A DNA stretch of 64,000 nucleotides from Alteromonas profundi (GTDB lineage Bacteria > Pseudomonadota > Gammaproteobacteria > Enterobacterales > Alteromonadaceae): the NCBI RefSeq assembly GCF_010500865.1, contig NZ_JAAAWN010000022.1, positions 1 through 64,000 of the forward strand. Reading direction: 5' to 3'. The notes below the pieces were generated by a model. It was given only the letters and a program-made list of their open reading frames with translations, was not told where the DNA came from and did not search any database. This document shows, in pieces, positions 1 through 8,969 of the stretch. The position numbers were made by a program, and so were the translations under genes. Positions within the stretch are counted from its first letter, which is position 1. Each line of letters starts with the position of its first letter.

Positions 1-641
1 GCTGAACGTTCGTCTACCGAGTACATCAACTTTCATATCCAACGATTAAGATCCTGTTGTAGATTGGCTATTTCAATAGCATGCCCGATCTAAAACGGAA
101 CTAAAGATGTGTTAGCCGTACGCTTACTATTAATCGCCTTATTTATATGCAGAAAAATAAGTGAAGCAGAGAGTATCTATAACCGCGGGGCGAGAGTCAC
201 TTATCGACCAGCGCTTGAGTGGCACTTAAGTTGAAATCGCTGAAGTTAGTTTGTGCCTCAACGATTTAAACAGAATATCTGATTTCTCTTTCAAGTTACC
301 GATGAATTTATATTTATCGGGTGTGTTTATTTATATAGCTCCTCAAGCCTCCTCAATTTTTTTGTATTTCTGGTTAGCCCCCGTTATAACGTTAATGGAA
401 CTGGACAAAAGGGAAGTATTGGGGCGGCTACTTAAAGCGTTCAAGTTCTACCGCAATATCTGAATTATGGAGTTAGAGACGCGCCCAAAAATTTGCATGG
501 TTGTAGGCTATCTCTCTCATCATGACTATTTCCTAAATTCTGCCGATGAACGGGTTATTCTAATCACAAATCAGCCTCAACTGTTTACCAATTCGCGAAA
601 ATCAATTATTCTCCATATTGGTTATGTTTAATGCTTAAGAA
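1..641. other. Gene-free stretch at the left edge
   Basis: I find no convincing coding frame, RNA gene or clear repeat here. A 70-codon open frame at 251-463 has no good ribosome binding site and no recognisable motif. The stretch is AT-rich and may contain decayed sequence plus the promoter of the gene at 642. Confidence 0.5.
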
Positions 642-1025
642 ATGTTTAAATCCATATCAAAACTAGTATTAGTGTTTACAGTGCTATCTGCCCTCGTCGG
701 GCAAGCGATGGCTGTAGATACTATGAGTTTTGAAATGGCTATTGATAACAAACATTACAATAGTAATTCTGAATCGAATTGCTCTATGAACATGAGCCAT
801 GGTATGAGAGTAGATTCTAGCAGTTCCGAAAACGCTAGTATTAAAGATTGTTGCAACACTTCGGAATGCACATGCCCACCAGGTGGTTGTACTCATGCTC
901 CCGTCCTTATAGCTTCCATGATGATTGTTCAACACCCAGTGGTGCCGGACGCTTCATTTGGCTTGTTCTTCCAACAGCCAGTTTCAGTAACTTCCTCACT
1001 TTTTCGCCCACCGATATTTGCCTAA
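642..1025 (+). CDS. Small secreted Cys/Met/His-rich protein, CopL-like (copy 1)
   Basis: A 127-residue protein with a Sec signal peptide (about residues 1-24, ending in QAMA). Its middle has Met/His residues (CSMNMSHGM) followed by a Cys cluster: CC, then CTC, then GGC. It ends in the short motif FRPPIFA. Two other genes in this island, at 5167-5577 and 15641-16030, share the plan of signal peptide, Cys/His-rich middle and C-terminal PPFxPPI-type tail. The third lies directly upstream of copA-copB, where CopL-type copper-binding regulatory proteins are found in other bacteria. I infer periplasmic copper binding or sensing. It is followed by a DUF411 gene and copCD on the same strand. The start has only a weak ribosome binding site. 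Confidence 0.65.
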   Translation: MFKSISKLVLVFTVLSALVGQAMAVDTMSFEMAIDNKHYNSNSESNCSMNMSHGMRVDSSSSENASIKDCCNTSECTCPPGGCTHAPVLIASMMIVQHPVVPDASFGLFFQQPVSVTSSLFRPPIFA

Positions 1026-1129
1026 CACAGGGTCAGTGCGTCCAAATCTCACGCACAATTTGTTTCAGTTCCTATTTATTATCTAGGTGCTAGTGTACCT
1101 ATATGTGCCAGCTTTGTCTGGAGGCAAAA

Positions 1130-1621
1130 ATGTTAAAAAAAATCACCTATCAAGCTGCGGTATTACTGCTAATTCTACCTAGCGTTGCCATGGCAAATAT
1201 CCACCATGGCGCAAACGACGCCTTTGAATTATTGGTCTATAAATCACCATCGTGTGGATGCTGTAAAAAGTGGATAACTCATCTAGAAAGCCAAGGGTTT
1301 CAACTACGTACAAAGGACTTTCATAACTTGAGCGACATCAAGAACGAATACGGAATTTCGCCAAATCTTCGCTCTTGCCATACCGCTGTTACAGAAAGTG
1401 GCTTTGTATTTGAAGGCCATGTCCCTTCTATGTTTATAAAACGATTCTTGTTAGAAGAACATCCAAAGGCTATCGGGTTATCTGTTCCAGCTATGCCAGT
1501 AGGTTCACCCGGAATGGAAGTAGCAGAGCAGTTTATGCCTTATACCGTTTTCATTATATATCAAGATGGGAGCTACGAACCTTACGCGAAAGTAGAAAGC
1601 TACGAAAGTCAATTCGATTGA
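1130..1621 (+). CDS. DUF411 metal-binding periplasmic protein
   Basis: A 163-residue protein with an N-terminal signal peptide (to about residue 22, AMA) and the DUF411 core. This is a thioredoxin-like motif, YKSPSCGCCKKW, near residue 40, followed by HLESQGF, then the conserved stretch LRSCHTAV and GHVP. Proteins of this family occur in copper and silver resistance clusters and are thought to bind metal through the CxCC and later Cys residues. I chose the ATG at 1130 rather than the upstream ATG at 1103, because a GGAGG-like site lies about 7 bases before it and the signal peptide then starts properly with MLKK. It lies between a Cys-rich secreted protein and copCD, supporting a role in periplasmic copper handling. 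Confidence 0.85.
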   Translation: MLKKITYQAAVLLLILPSVAMANIHHGANDAFELLVYKSPSCGCCKKWITHLESQGFQLRTKDFHNLSDIKNEYGISPNLRSCHTAVTESGFVFEGHVPSMFIKRFLLEEHPKAIGLSVPAMPVGSPGMEVAEQFMPYTVFIIYQDGSYEPYAKVESYESQFD

Positions 1622-1701
1622 AGTCAAAGTTAAACAAATAAATGCGCACTTTTGACAATCAAAGCAATTTTAATTTTTAAAAACCAAAGATAGAGGTAAT
1701 C

Positions 1702-2055
1702 ATGAAAGCACTTGTTAAATCATTTGCAATATTTAGTGTACTGCTAAGCAGCGTGGCATTAGCACATGAGGCTATAGAAATTAAATCTAGCACACCAAGC
1801 AAAAATGCAATGCTGATGGAGGCCCCAATGGAACTATCAGTCAGCTTTACCAAGGGAGTTAGATTAATAAAAGTAGTTTTAAAAGATAGTGAAGGTGCAA
1901 AAGTTGATTTTGGCTTTGAACCTCCGAAAGAGGTTGCAACGGATTATTCTTGGACCTTACCTAAATTACGTCCAGGTTCATACAATGTTGAGTTCATCAT
2001 GCTTGGCTCCGATGGGCACAAGATGAAAGATAGTTTTGGATTTATGGTGCACTAA
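1702..2055 (+). CDS. copC: Copper resistance protein CopC
   Basis: A 117-residue periplasmic protein. The signal peptide ends ALA, so the mature protein begins with His-Glu, the N-terminal His used as a Cu(II) ligand in the CopC family. Other family features are the SSTPSKNA opening strand, ELSVSF, LPKLRPGSYNVEF and the DGHKMKDSFGFMV ending, which supplies the Asp-Gly-His copper ligands. The length is typical for CopC. An AGAGG ribosome site precedes the ATG. It is followed 15 bases later by copD, the usual partner, so CopC probably binds Cu(II) and hands it to CopD in the inner membrane. Confidence 0.93.
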   Translation: MKALVKSFAIFSVLLSSVALAHEAIEIKSSTPSKNAMLMEAPMELSVSFTKGVRLIKVVLKDSEGAKVDFGFEPPKEVATDYSWTLPKLRPGSYNVEFIMLGSDGHKMKDSFGFMVH

Positions 2056-2070
2056 AAAGGGGATTCAGCT

Positions 2071-2964
2071 GTGGAAATGTATATCTGGAACACTGTAATT
2101 GTAGTGACAAAGCTAATGTTTTATTTAGGTTTCGCGGCCACAGCTGGATATACATTTTTCTGGCGAGATATTAACGACAGTAGGACAAGTTATACAACGC
2201 CATCTTATAGCGCTGTATGGGTAAAGGTTTGTGTCTTTGTTGCGTTTATTTCTAATGCAGTGTGGTTTATCGCGAACACTGGAGCGATGGTAGAAGAGGG
2301 AATTCAAGGCGCACTTGACCCCTTTATGCTTAAGATAATGTTGAGTTCTCCTATCGGTGAAGTCACCTTGTATCGTGCGGGGGGGTTAGCCGTAGCTTTA
2401 ATAACTATCTACTTATTGAAATTTAAACCTCTTAAACCTTTCCTAAGGTTAAAGTCTTGCTTACTTGTGCTGTGTCTATTCACTCTCTCGTACACATTTA
2501 CTTTAACCGGCCACGTTTCTGAATTAGGAAGTATTGCTCGAATACTACTTATGGTTCACGTATTTGTTATGGCTTGGTGGTTTGGTGCATTGATTCCGTT
2601 AAAGCTCTCCTGCCATTACCAGAGCTACGAAAAGCTTTATAAATTAATGGATAGGTTTGGTACGCAGGCGGCCGTATTGGTTACCTTATTATTATCTGCA
2701 GGCATTTGGCTAGCTATTCAATTGGTAGGTAGTTTTGAAGGGTTATTTAGCTCCATATATGGGCAAACTCTTCTTGTTAAAATGTTCCTTGTAACTAGCA
2801 TTCTAGCTATTGCTATACGGCACAAACTGAAATTAGTCCCAAAACTTAAAAGTGGCTCGGGAAGCGAAGCACTCTCAAAATCCATTTCATTAGAGTTAAC
2901 AATAGCAGTTGCTATTTTAATCATTACTTCTGGGCTTACGAGTATTGTAGGTCCCGAAAGATAA
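2071..2964 (+). CDS. copD: Copper resistance inner-membrane protein CopD
   Basis: A 297-residue polytopic membrane protein with about eight hydrophobic segments, matching the CopD/PcoD family (about 300 residues). A His in TM context is seen in TLTGHVSELG and in MVHVFVMAWWFGAL. The gene follows copC after 15 bases. I keep the GTG at 2071 as start because AAGGGGA lies about 8 bases upstream; an ATG two codons later is an alternative. CopD is believed to move copper across the inner membrane with CopC. The C-terminus ends in the last membrane segment and a short tail. Confidence 0.92.
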   Translation: MEMYIWNTVIVVTKLMFYLGFAATAGYTFFWRDINDSRTSYTTPSYSAVWVKVCVFVAFISNAVWFIANTGAMVEEGIQGALDPFMLKIMLSSPIGEVTLYRAGGLAVALITIYLLKFKPLKPFLRLKSCLLVLCLFTLSYTFTLTGHVSELGSIARILLMVHVFVMAWWFGALIPLKLSCHYQSYEKLYKLMDRFGTQAAVLVTLLLSAGIWLAIQLVGSFEGLFSSIYGQTLLVKMFLVTSILAIAIRHKLKLVPKLKSGSGSEALSKSISLELTIAVAILIITSGLTSIVGPER

Positions 2965-2984
2965 AACTTAGAAGAGAAATTCAA

Positions 2985-3455
2985 ATGAAAATTAAATTAT
3001 TAGTCTTACTATTTATCATGCCCGTAATCATGAGTTTTGCTGCTAGTGCCCATGAAAAAGAACATCATGAGAAAGGTATGTTTAGTGGGTTAGATACGCC
3101 TGCAGCTAAAATAGTTATTGCATTCCATCACGCGCTTAATACGGGAGACAAAATCACTGCGAAGAGCCTACTGGCGGATGATGTGACTATTTATGAAGGA
3201 GGCGGAGTTGAGAGGAGCGCAGATGAATATGCTCAACATCATATGAATTCAGATATGGAATATCTATCGTCAGTGACAAATAAAGCGTTGGAGCATCAAG
3301 TCAAAGTTCTGGGCAACACAGCAATCTCCGCATCGCGGTTTCTGGTCAATGGGATGTTTAAGGGGGAAGAGAGAGACTACCAAAGTATGGAAACAATTGT
3401 CTTAATCAACACCGAAGGAGAGTGGAAAATCAAACATATTCATTGGTCAAATTGA
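2985..3455 (+). CDS. Periplasmic NTF2-like (SnoaL/DUF4440-type) protein
   Basis: A 156-residue protein with a signal peptide (to about residue 22, ASA) and then a His-rich start, HEKEHHEKGM. The rest resembles the NTF2-like cone fold: AFHHALNTGD, LLADDVTIYEGGG, ERSADEYAQHH, and the closing strands ETIVLINTEGEWKIKHIHWSN. Such proteins often bind small ligands; no catalytic residue can be assigned. It starts 20 bases after copD and is followed by a second NTF2-like gene, so it is probably the third member of a copCD operon. A role with periplasmic copper is inferred from context and from the His-rich N-terminus only. Confidence 0.75.
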   Translation: MKIKLLVLLFIMPVIMSFAASAHEKEHHEKGMFSGLDTPAAKIVIAFHHALNTGDKITAKSLLADDVTIYEGGGVERSADEYAQHHMNSDMEYLSSVTNKALEHQVKVLGNTAISASRFLVNGMFKGEERDYQSMETIVLINTEGEWKIKHIHWSN

Positions 3456-3482
3456 TTCGATTAACTACCCGAGAGAGCTCGT

Positions 3483-3953
3483 ATGAAAAAATTTTTAATC
3501 ATAATCATTTCGTCTTTGTTATCTTTTTTCACTTTCGCTCATGATAACAATGCAACTGATAAAGATCAGATAAAAGACATTATAAAGCAAATTGAATATG
3601 GCTGGGAGAATGGAGACGGTGCCCCCTTTAAAAAGCACTTTTTCGACTTTAAAGGCGCAAGATACTTTGAATCTGGCGGACAGAATGTAGGGTTAAGTGA
3701 CTTGATAGAGCATCATGTTGAACCAGAAAAGGATGCCTTAGTTTTCTTAAGTTTAGATTTTTCTAACATTCAAACTCATGTAGAAGATGATTTTGCTTGG
3801 ACACTCGTTGATACAACCGTTCAAGGAAAGGTTAGGAAGTCTGGAGAAACTTTCAACAAAACGGGGTTTCAAACCTTTCTTTTTAAAAAAGTTAACGGTG
3901 AGTGGCTGATAGTTCACACGCATTCCTCTAGTAGAAATCGTGCAAAAGACTAG
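3483..3953 (+). CDS. Second periplasmic NTF2-like protein
   Basis: A 156-residue secreted protein of the same length and general plan as its upstream neighbour: a signal peptide ending TFA, His-Asp at the mature N-terminus, then IEYGWENGDGAPFKKHFF, ARYFESGGQNVG, DLIEHHVEP, and the closing strands FQTFLFKKVNGEWLIVHTHSSS. Sequence identity with the neighbour is low, so this is an old duplication or independent recruitment. A GAGAG ribosome site lies just before the ATG. It is the last clear member of the copCD group. Confidence 0.72.
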   Translation: MKKFLIIIISSLLSFFTFAHDNNATDKDQIKDIIKQIEYGWENGDGAPFKKHFFDFKGARYFESGGQNVGLSDLIEHHVEPEKDALVFLSLDFSNIQTHVEDDFAWTLVDTTVQGKVRKSGETFNKTGFQTFLFKKVNGEWLIVHTHSSSRNRAKD

Positions 3954-4211
3954 CGAAATAAATGTATTGAAAGCTACTTTGGTAATATCAACGGTAGCTT
4001 TCCAGTTTGCTCAATATCAGAACCATCTCGGCTATCCTATTGCCAAAATGCCTTACACTTCATATTGGCACGAACTAAGCTTCTCGCCAGCCAATGAACC
4101 CTTATTATTCGTTTTTGCACAGATTTTTAATCAACATCGAATCCTTAAACACTTGTCCTCCCAACCTACATTTTGTTCCACATACGCTATTCTCAAAAGG
4201 TGCAGAGAAAT

Positions 4212-5048
4212 ATGAAAATCGTTTATTTTGGAAACGACTTATTCTCGAATTGTTTGTTACTTCTAATTAAAAATAGATTGAACATTGAACGCGTTTTTAT
4301 AAACGATGTTCAGGAAAATGCGAGCTTCATCAAACGAATTTGTCGTAAATACAATATTGTTTATTCCACTGAAAAACCAAGTATCGTGACTCTTAAAGGA
4401 TATTTAAATGACGAACAGACAGTCTTTGTTGTAGCCGATTACGGATACAAAGTACCCACAAACGAAATAAAATATGCGATTAATATCCACCCATCTTTAC
4501 TACCCAAAAGTAGAGGCCCAACCCCACTCACCTACATTATCGACAACCCTGAGAACGCGGGTGTTAGCATTCATAAACTCACTGAGAAACTTGATGCAGG
4601 TAGCATCCTAATCCAAGAGAAATTTGAGGTCGAAAACAATGAAACGATTTCATCATTGATGGTCAAGTCTCAGTTACTCGCAGAAACTCTGTTAGAAGAA
4701 TTACTTAATAACTTTAATGAACTTTATAATAACGCCACACCTCAATTGGAAAAGCTAGCGTCATTCCAAAGTCTACCTCCAGTAAAAAGAAGGTTTGTAA
4801 ATTGGGATCAAAACACCGCTCAATTTAGTCATGCCCTTCGACAGTATGGGCACTTTGGGATTCTTATTTCGTTAGATAACGCGTTATATATCGCAAATGA
4901 TGTCGAAGTCACAACTTTCAGTCACGATTTCACGTGCGGTAGCATAATCTTTGAGGATGCACTGATTAAAAGCATTGCTATAAATGATGGCTATGTTGTA
5001 CTTTCTAAGCGTAGTTTAAGGCTATATGAATCAAGAGTACTAAACTAG
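4212..5048 (+). CDS. Formyltransferase-family protein (methionyl-tRNA formyltransferase-like)
   Basis: A 278-residue protein starting MKIVYFGND, a Rossmann-like first strand. It carries the formyltransferase signature: NIHPSLLPKSRGPTPL, with the catalytic Asn and His, then GVSIHKLTEKLDAGSIL, with the catalytic Asp of the DAG motif. This is the N-x-H...D triad of the 10-formyltetrahydrofolate-dependent family that includes Fmt, PurN and sugar-nucleotide N-formyltransferases. A weak C-terminal domain follows (about residues 190-278). It is shorter than Fmt (about 315) and there is no deformylase gene beside it. The ATG at 4212 is preferred over the in-frame ATG at 4173 because the homology begins there. 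Substrate unknown; neighbours are copper genes. Confidence 0.8.
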   Translation: MKIVYFGNDLFSNCLLLLIKNRLNIERVFINDVQENASFIKRICRKYNIVYSTEKPSIVTLKGYLNDEQTVFVVADYGYKVPTNEIKYAINIHPSLLPKSRGPTPLTYIIDNPENAGVSIHKLTEKLDAGSILIQEKFEVENNETISSLMVKSQLLAETLLEELLNNFNELYNNATPQLEKLASFQSLPPVKRRFVNWDQNTAQFSHALRQYGHFGILISLDNALYIANDVEVTTFSHDFTCGSIIFEDALIKSIAINDGYVVLSKRSLRLYESRVLN

Positions 5049-5166
5049 TTGATTACGGCTTTAATGTTTAAAGGTCCTAAGCACTTTTTTGTGTTGTGTT
5101 GATCTACGTCAAAGTAAGAATAACGGAATACCGCTACTATTCCCTTACTCACTGATGGAGTTTATT

Positions 5167-5577
5167 GTGTCAGGCATTTATAAGTGGTTTAAATTAGTAC
5201 TAATAGCTGCGCTGCTTTCACAGCACGGCTTTGCTATGACGAACCCAATTAAATGTGATGGTCACGACACATCAGAATCTCATATGTCCTCAAATGATTC
5301 CTTATCAAGCGTAGAACATACTACTTTAAATAATCACACACTTCATTCAGAAAAGAACCAGGATGTACAGCACTGCGAAGGAAATGATCAATCGATATGC
5401 GCGTGCTGTATAGGTGCTTACTGTGCAACTTCTTTAACCCAATTTTGTATACTTTCAAATATTGAAATTCTGATAAGTGAAAACATTAAGCAAAGCTCAT
5501 TTTCAGATATAAATATTACCCCTTTAATTGGTATACACTCTCCTCCCTTCCACCCTCCGATTAAGAGCTACACATAA
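5167..5577 (+). CDS. Small secreted Cys/His-rich protein, CopL-like (copy 2)
   Basis: A 136-residue protein. I chose the GTG at 5167 because GGAG (5157-5160) lies 6 bases upstream; it gives a compact signal peptide ending GFA. Upstream in-frame ATGs at 5155 and 5089 are possible. The mature part is rich in His and Ser, then has a Cys cluster (HCEGNDQSICACCIGAYC), and ends PPFHPPIKSYT. The plan matches the other two CopL-like genes here (642 and 15641), although sequence similarity is limited to the Cys cluster and tail. It stands alone between the formyltransferase and the MerR operon, 265 bases before the merR start. Copper binding is inferred. Confidence 0.6.
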   Translation: MSGIYKWFKLVLIAALLSQHGFAMTNPIKCDGHDTSESHMSSNDSLSSVEHTTLNNHTLHSEKNQDVQHCEGNDQSICACCIGAYCATSLTQFCILSNIEILISENIKQSSFSDINITPLIGIHSPPFHPPIKSYT

Positions 5578-5768
5578 ACTCAGTGAGGCTTTTCTCTAAG
5601 TTTTCTTTACTAATCAATTGCAATCAAAGAATGTCTTAGACGATCAACTGCTTAATTAATATACATTAAGACACTGTTTGCTATCAGTAAACGAACAGCA
5701 AGTATTATCCGCCTCACTTAAAAACGCATTACATCTTAGAACCGAAAGTTTCACGAGTTACATGCCTA

Positions 5769-5799
5769 TTGACCTGCGTCCCACACACAGGTTTAGCCT
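5769..5799 (+). promoter_or_regulatory. MerR-type promoter and operator of the merR-copA operon
   Basis: A TTGACC -35 element (5769-5774) overlaps a dyad, ACCTGCGT (5772-5779), five bases, then ACACAGGT (5785-5792), with one mismatch between arms. A weak -10 (TAGCCT, 5794-5799) follows after a 19-base spacer. The long 19-base spacer and the dyad between the -35 and -10 are hallmarks of promoters activated by MerR-family regulators. It lies about 45 bases before the merR gene. The -10 match is poor, so the exact start of transcription is uncertain. Confidence 0.6.
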
Positions 5800-5842
5800 T
5801 TAGGTATAAGTAAAATTTTAGGTTAAAGACATCGGAACAACT

Positions 5843-6277
5843 ATGAAAGTAAGAGAGATCGCAAGCGCCTTGGCTACAACGCCAGATACTGTTCGCTATT
5901 ACACGCGCTTGCAGTTAATAACGCCGGCAAAATCTGACAATGGTTATAAATTCTATTCAACGAAAGATGCTTCCAGGTTGCGGTTTATATTAAGTGCAAG
6001 GCATTTAGGTTTTTCAGTTGAAGATATCAAGCAAATTCTCAGAGAAGCAGATAATGGAAAGACCGCTTGTCCCCTAGTTAGAACCTTAATTGCAAGAAGG
6101 CTAGCAGAAACAGAAAGACAATTTAAGGCAATGTTGTTACTCAGGCAAAATATGATGCTGGCAGTAAGGAAATGGGGAGCAATGGGTGACAAAGCCCCAT
6201 CCTCACACGTGGTCTGTCATTTAATAGAAGAGTTTGAACACACCGTCCTGGAGGAAAACATAAATGACAGAACTTAA
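5843..6277 (+). CDS. MerR-family metal-responsive transcriptional regulator
   Basis: A 144-residue MerR-family protein. The N-terminal winged helix (residues 1-70) has the usual TTPDTVRYYTRLQLI and NGYKFYSTKDASRLRFI features. A long dimerisation helix follows. Cys76, at the start of that helix, and Cys125, near the C-terminus (VVCHLIEE), are placed like the metal ligands of MerR- and ZntR-type sensors. It lacks the CueR-type CxGxxxxxCP loop. The next gene is a Cu(I) ATPase, and a MerR-type dyad promoter lies upstream, so autoregulation together with the ATPase operon is likely. The metal is probably copper or silver by context. Confidence 0.85.
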   Translation: MKVREIASALATTPDTVRYYTRLQLITPAKSDNGYKFYSTKDASRLRFILSARHLGFSVEDIKQILREADNGKTACPLVRTLIARRLAETERQFKAMLLLRQNMMLAVRKWGAMGDKAPSSHVVCHLIEEFEHTVLEENINDRT

Positions 6278-6352
6278 TGCAGGTGTTTCTTCAGAAAAAT
6301 TGTTGTCCGTCAAAAAACAAGTCTTCTAAAAATAGGAAAAAAGGAGAGCACT

Positions 6353-8596
6353 ATGAGTGCAGAAGTAACACAGCGACAATTAGTGATAGAAGGCGCCGGA
6401 TGTGCCAGTTGCGTTGGAAAAATAGAAGCTGCCTTGAAGCAGACGCCGGGAGTGCAGAATGCCGAAATGAACTTTGCAGACAGAACAGTACTTGTATCGG
6501 GTACAGCGGATTCTCAATTATTGGTTCAAGCAGTAGAGTCCGTTGGTTACAACGCAAAGCCTTTCGAAGATAAGCCTGACACTGATGTAGTCGATGAAAA
6601 AGAAGCAGCGGATAGGACCTATTACAAAAAGCTGATGCGAGATACTTTCATTGCGCTTTCGCTAGGTATCCCTCTAATGACTTATAGCATTGTTGTCGAC
6701 GAAATGACGGTCGAGACTAATGTCGAGAGGTTGTTGTGGCTAGCAGTTGGCCTACTGACGCTGGGTGTAATGTTCTTTTCCGGCCGGCATTTTTACATCG
6801 GTGCGTGGAAGAGCTTTAAAAATCATTCTGCCAATATGGATACACTCATTGCACTTGGTACAGGCACAGCATGGTTCTATTCGATGTTGGTAGTGTTGGT
6901 ACCTGAAGCAGTGCCGTTAATGGCAAGGCACGTTTATTTTGAAGCTACAGCTATGATCATTGGTCTAATTGATCTGGGGCTTGCCTTAGAACTAAAAGCC
7001 CGCGGAAAAACCTCAGAAGCAATCAAACGTTTAATTGGATTACAAGCGAAAACAGCCACGGTTATTCGCGACAATAAAGAGGTCCAGGTCGCTATCGAGC
7101 AAGTGCTTTTTAACGATGTCATCAAAGTCAGGCCTGGAGAAAAAGTGCCTGTTGATGGTGTGGTTGTTGAAGGCCATACGTCAATCGACGAGTCCATGCT
7201 AACCGGGGAACCGATGCCAGTTGAAAAATCACATGACGATGAAGTCGTTGCTGGAACTCTCAACAAGTCAGGAATGTTTCTATTTAAAGCAACTCGAGTA
7301 GGTAAAGACACGGCACTGGCGCAAATCATTGCAATGGTTAAACGCGCACAAAATTCAAAGCCGCCTATTGGGCGCTTGGCCGACGTGATATCCGCTTACT
7401 TTGTTCCTGTGGTCATGATTATATCTGTGCTCAGTGCGCTAGCATGGCTGAACTTTGGGCCTGAGCCCGCACTGGCATTTGCCATAGTTTCGGCCACCAC
7501 TGTATTGATCATTGCTTGTCCATGTGCATTGGGCCTAGCCACGCCGATGTCAGTTATGGTGGGGGTTGGAAAGGCTGCTGAAGCCGGCGTGCTAATTCGC
7601 AACGGCGAAGCGCTACAAACGGCATCAAAAATCAGTGTGATGATACTGGATAAAACCGGAACGATTACGGAAGGTACACCCAAGGTCACTGACATAATTT
7701 TAGCCAATTTCAGTGATGAAAAGACAGTGCTGCAATTGGCAGCTAGTCTGGAAAATGGTTCAGAGCACCCATTAGCAATGGCGATAGTAGAAAGTGCCCA
7801 CGACCAGGGCATTGAGCTGCTGAAAACCGAAGAGTTTAATGCGATTACCGGTATGGGGGTTGAAGGCCGTTGTGAAGGAAAGGCCTTATTGTTTGGTAAC
7901 AGCAAGCTTATGGCTTCAAAAGGGGTGGGCATAGGTAATTATTCAGAGAAAGCACAAACACTGGCCAAAGACGCCAAAACTCCCATGTATTTCGCTGTAG
8001 ATGGACAACTTGCTGCCATCATAGCGGTTGCCGACCCGATAAAACCTGACTCTGTTTCTGCCATCAAGCGTCTTCAGGCTAATGATATCCGGGTCATCAT
8101 GTTAACGGGGGACAACAAAGAAACTGCTGCTGCAGTGGCAAAGAAAGCGGCAATAAGCGAGTTTTTTGCTGAAGTATTGCCCGAAGATAAGGCCAACAAA
8201 GTACATGAATTACAGCAGCAGAGAGAAGTAGTGGGTATGACTGGTGATGGAATTAACGATGCTCCGGCTCTTGCCTTGGCTGATGTTGGCTTTGCCATTG
8301 GTACAGGAACGGACGTTGCCATTGAAAGCGCCGATATCACCCTGATGCGCGGCTCGTTGCATGGTCTGGCCGATGCTATAGCGGTTAGTAAAGCCACCTT
8401 GCGCAACATTAAGCAAAACTTGTTTGGAGCCTTTATCTACAACGTAGCAGGTATACCTTTTGCGGCGGGCGTGCTCTATCCATTTTTCGGAGTATTGCTA
8501 AGCCCAGTTATCGCCGGAGCCGCCATGGCATTTTCTTCGTTAACAGTGGTATCAAATGCGAACCGGCTTCGCCTATTCAAGGCAAAGGACCACTAA
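6353..8596 (+). CDS. copA: Cu(I)-exporting P1B-type ATPase CopA
   Basis: A 747-residue heavy-metal ATPase. The single N-terminal HMA domain has C17-A-S-C20 (GAGCASC instead of the common GMTCxxC). The translocation motif is C389-P-C391. The phosphorylation loop DKTGT starts at D433, and EHPLA, TGDN and GDGINDAP are all present. The last two membrane helices have YNVAGIP and [16 protein letters not shown], the residue pattern of the P1B-1 Cu(I)/Ag(I) class. It starts after AAGGAG with a 75-base gap from merR. It should pump cytosolic Cu(I) to the periplasm. Its first actuator motif reads TGEP rather than TGES, a known variant. Confidence 0.95.
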   Translation: MSAEVTQRQLVIEGAGCASCVGKIEAALKQTPGVQNAEMNFADRTVLVSGTADSQLLVQAVESVGYNAKPFEDKPDTDVVDEKEAADRTYYKKLMRDTFIALSLGIPLMTYSIVVDEMTVETNVERLLWLAVGLLTLGVMFFSGRHFYIGAWKSFKNHSANMDTLIALGTGTAWFYSMLVVLVPEAVPLMARHVYFEATAMIIGLIDLGLALELKARGKTSEAIKRLIGLQAKTATVIRDNKEVQVAIEQVLFNDVIKVRPGEKVPVDGVVVEGHTSIDESMLTGEPMPVEKSHDDEVVAGTLNKSGMFLFKATRVGKDTALAQIIAMVKRAQNSKPPIGRLADVISAYFVPVVMIISVLSALAWLNFGPEPALAFAIVSATTVLIIACPCALGLATPMSVMVGVGKAAEAGVLIRNGEALQTASKISVMILDKTGTITEGTPKVTDIILANFSDEKTVLQLAASLENGSEHPLAMAIVESAHDQGIELLKTEEFNAITGMGVEGRCEGKALLFGNSKLMASKGVGIGNYSEKAQTLAKDAKTPMYFAVDGQLAAIIAVADPIKPDSVSAIKRLQANDIRVIMLTGDNKETAAAVAKKAAISEFFAEVLPEDKANKVHELQQQREVVGMTGDGINDAPALALADVGFAIGTGTDVAIESADITLMRGSLHGLADAIAVSKATLRNIKQNLFGAFIYNVAGIPFAAGVLYPFFGVLLSPVIAGAAMAFSSLTVVSNANRLRLFKAKDH

Positions 8597-8607
8597 GGAG
8601 TTTTCTT

Positions 8608-8961
8608 ATGATGATAATTAATATTGTAGGACTTACGGGTATTGCACTGATTATTTGGTGGTTTTGGTTATACAAGCCTGATCAGACAGTTACTGAAAGT
8701 AACGAAATACTCATAGAAGTAAAAAATGGCGTGTACTCACCAGCGTCTATTCAGGTAAACGCAAACCAATCTGTTACGTTGAAGTTTTTGCGCAAAGATG
8801 AGTCTCCCTGTTCCGAAGTACTGCTAATTCCTTCATTAGATATCAGTGAGCAGCTAACGCTTAATGAGGTAACACCAATTCACCTCGAAAACGTCCCACA
8901 GGGCGAACATACTTTTCACTGCCAGATGCAGATGTATCGCGGTGTTCTTACGGTGGTATAG
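8608..8961 (+). CDS. Membrane-anchored cupredoxin-domain protein
   Basis: A 117-residue protein with one N-terminal membrane helix (residues 2-21) and a cupredoxin fold (about 30-117). Strand pattern and ligands fit: SPCSEVLL supplies one site, and HCQMQMYRGVLTVV near the end supplies the Cys, Met (and His) of a type-1-like copper loop, similar to the TCQMGMYRG loop of heavy-metal cupredoxins. The ribosome site AAGGAG overlaps the copA stop codon, so it is co-translated with the ATPase. It probably receives copper on the periplasmic side. Confidence 0.85.
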   Translation: MMIINIVGLTGIALIIWWFWLYKPDQTVTESNEILIEVKNGVYSPASIQVNANQSVTLKFLRKDESPCSEVLLIPSLDISEQLTLNEVTPIHLENVPQGEHTFHCQMQMYRGVLTVV

Positions 8962-8969
8962 GAGGAGTC

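Noticed and set aside
251..463. Open frame of 70 codons near the left edge
   Set aside because: No ribosome site, signal peptide or recognisable motif; consistent with chance in AT-rich DNA.
3940..4215. Open frame of 91 codons between the NTF2-like and formyltransferase genes
   Set aside because: It overlaps both neighbours, has no ribosome site and shows no protein-like pattern.
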